Part shown: positions 60,024 through 64,000 of the stretch, piece after piece | Layout: the number at the start of each line of letters is the position of its first letter | Numbering within the stretch: position 1 is the stretch's first letter | Assembly (NCBI RefSeq): GCF_020379485.1 | Contig: NC_063450.1 | Coordinates: 30,232,137-30,296,136 of the forward strand | Source of the DNA: Brassica napus | Taxonomy: Eukaryota > Streptophyta > Magnoliopsida > Brassicales > Brassicaceae | Length of the DNA: 64,000 nucleotides | Reading direction: 5' to 3' | Made by a program: the position numbers and the translations under genes | The notes under the pieces: model-generated | Database searches by the model: none | Seen by the model: the letters and a program-made list of their open reading frames with translations, nothing else | Told to the model about the DNA's origin: nothing

Positions 60024-60574
60024 TCAGTTATCTTTTATAAACATTATATTTAACTAATTTAACTATTTTATAGTTATATGTATCATTTTAAAATAAAACA
60101 TTGTATTTAACTAAATATGATAAAATTATTTTAAACTGATAAATTAATATATTTTACTTTCACAAACATTAAAAATTTATGCTAGAAATATAATCTGTTG
60201 GTAGAACGGGTTGACATTAGTAAATTAGATAATTCATGTATAAAATTAACTTATCTTAAACTTTTATATATATATAGTTATTATCTTAAATGAATAAACA
60301 TAAAAAATATTAATAAAGAAAATCTAGCGCTTTGAATTACGCATCATGATCATAATAATTGAATAAAAAATAATTTTAAAATATATATAATAAAAAATGT
60401 CAAATATATGTGATGATTTGAAATAATCAATTAAGTTACAGCATGAAAACTATCAAATTGTTATATTTAAAATAATTATATATAAATCATTAAATATATA
60501 AATAACTTAAAAAATATATTCTAATTATGTAAAATATATATAAATATGAAAATTAATACCCGCACGAAATCTAG
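59545..60574 (+). mobile_element. Non-autonomous Helitron, head-to-tail with other Helitron ends
   Basis: Begins TTTTATATATTAAAACAGAA immediately after the CTAG end of an upstream Helitron. It ends CCCGCACGAAATCTAG at 60574, after which TTTTATTTTAAAAGAGAA resembles yet another 5' end. No strong hairpin is visible before the end, and the start lacks the usual TC, so boundaries are less certain than for the 55.2 kb element. Confidence 0.55.
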
Positions 60575-61130
60575 TTTTATTTTAAAAGAGAAAATACGTG
60601 TTTAACGGTTCTGTTCGACACTATAATTTGGATATTAAGTCGGACATTTGAGGGTCACGACAATTGGAGTTGGACCATCCAGAACAGTGCAAGAACACTT
60701 AAAACCGATTCACTTATATGACGTAATTAACTGTGATTCACTGACATGACGTAGTTATCTATACGACAGTCAAATGAAATCGTATAAATTAATAGTAGTT
60801 TTTGTAACCACTTTTTTTGTAACTACTTGTATGATGTAAATATAAAAATTGTACCACTTTACCAAATAAATGATCTCCTATTCTAAGGATTTTTTTGTTC
60901 TTTTCATCTATGATATACACACATTAAACAATCCAAACAAATTGCTAACCTTTTATCTACCAAAAAAACAAAAAAACATTCCGAACCTCACAATACTAAA
61001 AGAAGAATAACATCAACTCTCAGCTATACCAAGTCGATTAAAAAAATCAGTAAATCAGAAAGCTTTTAATGGCCACGTCAATTTATGTATTTACTGAGGC
61101 CCAAATTTTACTTAAAAAAAATCAATTTTG
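60575..61130. other. AT-rich spacer upstream of the last gene remnant
   Basis: No supported feature apart from a possible Helitron start at its left edge. Confidence 0.4.
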
Positions 61131-61264
61131 TCGTTAGCAATTCGTCATCTTCTTCGTTCTAACTGGAGAACCTATGACAATTCATATCTTCTATTCTGTT
61201 TAATAACGTCAGATCCATTACGCTTTCTCATTAAACCTCCTCTTTAATCCATCAATCGGAAGAC

Positions 61265-62210
61265 ATGCTAACGTTCAGAATCCTTTTATTTGTGAGGTCA
61301 TATAAACTCTTATTCCCATTCTCTGCTCCGCCCAAAAACTCACGGAACCTCCAAAATTCACCCATCGTCGATAGACCTTTTTCTTCGTCTTCTCCGTTTC
61401 CTCATCCTCAAATTGATTATTATATGATTTTGGATGTTCTCAATGGCACTGATAACCTTTCTTTCTCTCTCTCTCTCTCTCTCACAGCGACAGTCTTATC
61501 GGAAATTAGGCCGGAACGGCGACTGCAGAGTCGATTAGCGCAAGAGCTCGATCCAAGATTCCGGAGCCGGTCATTAGAATCATCACTTCCTCTCGATTCA
61601 TAAGCAAGCGCACATGCAAATCATCAGCAAACCCATGATCAAGGTTTCTCCTTTGGCTTCTTTTTTTCCATCACCTCCATCTCTACTAAATACAAATAAA
61701 TCTTACTATCGAGCTTTCGTTTATTTGTGTCCTATCTACCAAGTTTGTAACTCAGGTTTCAAAATACCAATCTTAGTCCTCCTTGAAACATATGAAGAAC
61801 ACAACCGTAGCTGCTTCCAGTATTCTCTGAAGAGTTGGTCTTTCAATTGGTCCGCAACTGCGTCGAGCCATTGGCAAAGTCAAAGAATTTGAGAGATTTG
61901 CATCAAGAGTCACTGTCGACCGGCTTCCATAGGAAGAGCTCACCGCCACCAAATCACTGTCTACCGCCGCGTTAATGGTGTTTCTGTTCATCTTAGCCTT
62001 TGAGTGATTGAAAGTTTTCACCTTTTTATGAAATATGATTCAATCGTGAATCTTGGGAATATCTGTTGGATGAAGAAGCTCGGAGAACAACGAACGATGA
62101 TAGTGTTTTGGAAGAACGAGACCCACAATATGATACAATGTTGAATCAAATGGTGGGGAGAATAAAGGCTAAACCAGGAAGCAAAGCTGAGATGGGAGAG
62201 GTTAGTAGTG
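61265..62210 (+). pseudogene. Exon-like blocks of an unrecognised plant gene, 5' part
   Basis: A CT microsatellite followed by CACAG (61463-61494) looks like an intron end; the next block encodes TVLSEIRPERRLQSRLAQEL. Near 61790-61980 a plus frame reads GLSIGPQLRRAIGKVKEF, ERFASRVTVDRLP and EELTATKSLSTAALMVFLF but with a TGA and a TAG inside. Near 62100-62198 a block encodes EERDPQYDTMLNQMVGRIKA followed by KPGSKAEMGE and a GTTAGT donor-like site. I recognise no family with confidence. Internal stops favour a pseudogene or a chimera of fragments. Confidence 0.4.
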
Positions 62211-62779
62211 TGTAACAAGTCTATGCTTTTTGAGTTTTTGATATTGGTTTGACTACCTGCATTGATAGTTAATGTAATTGTTTCTGACTTCTGAGAATGT
62301 TCTTGGAAAAGCCTTTGTGTTGTCTTGAAGTCACATCTTGAGAACATTTGTTTTCATTAACGGTGTAAATGTCTTGTCTTGTAGCTGATTGTTTCTTTAG
62401 GTGAAGAATTCAAAATGTTCATGAGCTGCCGAGTTAGTTCATAATTTTGCTGAAGAAAGTTCCATGGCCACCGCTTCTGTCATTTATGACTCAGTGAACT
62501 TCTCCTACATTTTTTTTTTTTGGTAACTGATTTTTCCACCTTATTTGAGACTCTTTACTTTCGCCTCCTTGGAGGTCGTTTTCATCATTTTGGTTTCTCA
62601 TTGAACGCTACGGCTATAGACACATATACACTGATCCTACTAATAACCATTGCTGTCTTATATGTAGTTTTATGCTTTACGTCTTCTTTAAATACATAGT
62701 TGCTTTTACGTATCTTGGTTCATCTTCCACATGCATTTTCTTTTGTCTCTTGACTTACTTGAAAATGACTTTGGTTCAA

Positions 62780-63660
62780 CTACATACAATGCAGATTTTG
62801 ACGATGATGATATAAATGTGCATTTTTCCCAAGATGAGATTTCACGAGTTGGAGCCTGCTGTATTGTCAATGTCAAGAATCAATATGTCAGGCCTTCTAA
62901 TGAAGATCCACTTCAAGCTTTAATCCAGGTTCTGCATCCAAGGCATTTCTTCACACCCTTGCATTTTACTTTTTCCATGATCATATTGTCATCATTTTTC
63001 TCAGGACACGTTTTTGGACAAAGCAGAATCCAGTCTCCTTCTTTTCAGTTATGTAAGTCATACAATCTGCTTCCAGCGCAGAGCTGTTGAGTGTCCTGCT
63101 ATTTTGGAAACCAGGTAATCATAATACTATAGCTTATTTTTGTTCTGTTAAGAATTTATTGGTAATCTAATCAAACCAATTTTCTGTTTATGCTCCTCTG
63201 AATGTCACAAATGCAGTGTTGAATAGGATTACTTCTTCAAATGCAGTCATGAAAACATGATTTCAACGTATAAAAACTTCTCATTAAAAAATGAATTTTC
63301 TGTGGTGTGATTGACAAGGATCAGTTTGAGGACTATGGGTTGGCTTATACATACCCAAAGCTTTATGGTTCAAGTGCTGCAGGAAACCTGCTTTCTGTTT
63401 TTAGTTGTCTCTTCACGGTTTTCCTTCGGGGTTTTTCTCTTTGTAAGTTGATAGTTTATTTTGATTTGTTGAATATTTTTCTATCATGAACCTTTGTTTT
63501 AACATCTTTCAGATTCACGGTTTCACCTATAGAGTTTATCATCTTATTATTTTGACAGATATGGATTTAGAGAGGACGAAGCAACTTCAAAAATGTGAAG
63601 TGGTTTGTCAAAAAAAGTACTCTATAAGACCTTTGGCCTTGATGTCAATGCGCAGATAAA
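62780..63660 (+). pseudogene. Exon-like blocks of an unrecognised plant gene, 3' part
   Basis: Blocks with splice-like borders: about 62793-62928 encoding INVHFSQDEISRVGACCIVN and RPSNEDPLQALIQ; about 63005-63052 (after TTTCTCAG, before GTAAGT) encoding DTFLDKAESSLLLFSY; about 63076-63113 encoding RRAVECPAILET; and about 63318-63390 encoding DQFEDYGLAYTYPKLYGSSA. These join plausibly into one protein that I do not recognise. Whether it belongs with the blocks at 61.3-62.2 kb is unclear. Confidence 0.45.
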
Positions 63661-64000
63661 TAGGTATTCAGAACGATGGAGGAAAACGAAGAAATGGAAA
63701 AGCAAAGAGAAATGCGAGAGGAAGGAGTGGACACGGTATCCAAATGGAAAAAACACAAGTCAATAATAGATAATAACCCAACATCAAAAAAAAAAAAAAA
63801 CACATTTTAATAAAACTGGGCCATAAATACAAGGACTACGTAGAAAATGAAAACGTCAACCAAGTCCAAAATAAGTGATCAGTATGTTTTTTTGATCAAA
63901 AGTAATTAGTGTGTAAAAGCAAAAACAAAGCTAACGAACCCCCGCTGGAGAAGAGGACCTACCAAGCTGTCTTGAAGAGCTAGCTGGCAAAGAGTTTGTG

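Noticed and set aside
61773..62021. 82-codon minus-strand open frame
   Set aside because: The plus strand here reads more like an exon (RRAIGKVKEFERFASRVTVD); the minus frame has no domain.

Overview
The window looks like nuclear DNA from a Brassicaceae plant, most likely Brassica or a close relative. It is AT-rich with introns bounded by GT/AG, its two intact host genes closely resemble Arabidopsis genes, and most of the rest is plant transposons of families common in that tribe (Tat-clade Gypsy, CACTA, PIF/Harbinger, hAT, Mutator MITE, Emigrant, Helitron). There is no bacterial gene organisation, no CRISPR array, and no rRNA or tRNA that I can see. The similarity statements come from my own recognition of protein and repeat families. 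No database search was run.

Layout. 0-3.7 kb: a 550 bp hAT-type element with an exact 8 bp target duplication, then decayed exon-like blocks of an unrecognised minus-strand gene. 3.7-19.6 kb: a nest of transposons. A LINE-type ORF1 (DUF4283-like) is cut in two by an 11.4 kb Tat-clade Gypsy element (4511-15955, minus strand, TSD ACAGT). The LINE tail is cut again by a 2.1 kb Harbinger element (TSD TAA), and the right end of that Harbinger carries a 519 bp hAT MITE (TSD GCTCTAAG). 20.6-21.1 kb: a repeat with telomere-like TTTAGGG arrays. 21.7-23.8 kb: a Harbinger-like element that appears to carry a spliced fragment of a REM-type B3 gene. 24-27 kb: AT-rich DNA with a small Helitron. 27.7-28.9 kb: an intact single-exon RING-H2 E3 ligase gene (ATL16-like). 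29.3-29.9 kb: an hAT MITE. 32.7-41.5 kb: an 8.7 kb CACTA (En/Spm) element with both transposase genes. 42.8-44.6 kb: a six-exon WAT1/UMAMIT transporter gene on the minus strand. 45-60.6 kb: tandem repeats, a Mutator-type foldback MITE with a 9 bp TSD, Harbinger-like and Emigrant MITEs, LTR-like debris and several Helitron ends. 61-63.7 kb: exon-like blocks of an unrecognised plus-strand gene that looks broken.

How the parts relate. Only the RING-H2 gene and the WAT1-type gene look like working host genes; they are independent (ubiquitin ligation and membrane transport). The most unusual content is in the transposons. The Tat element has an antisense, intron-containing extra ORF with its own TATA-type promoter and an archaeal-type second RNase H. 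The CACTA tnpA-like gene has a start codon split by an intron. A Harbinger-like element seems to have captured a transcription-factor fragment. Exact target duplications let several insertions be ordered in time.
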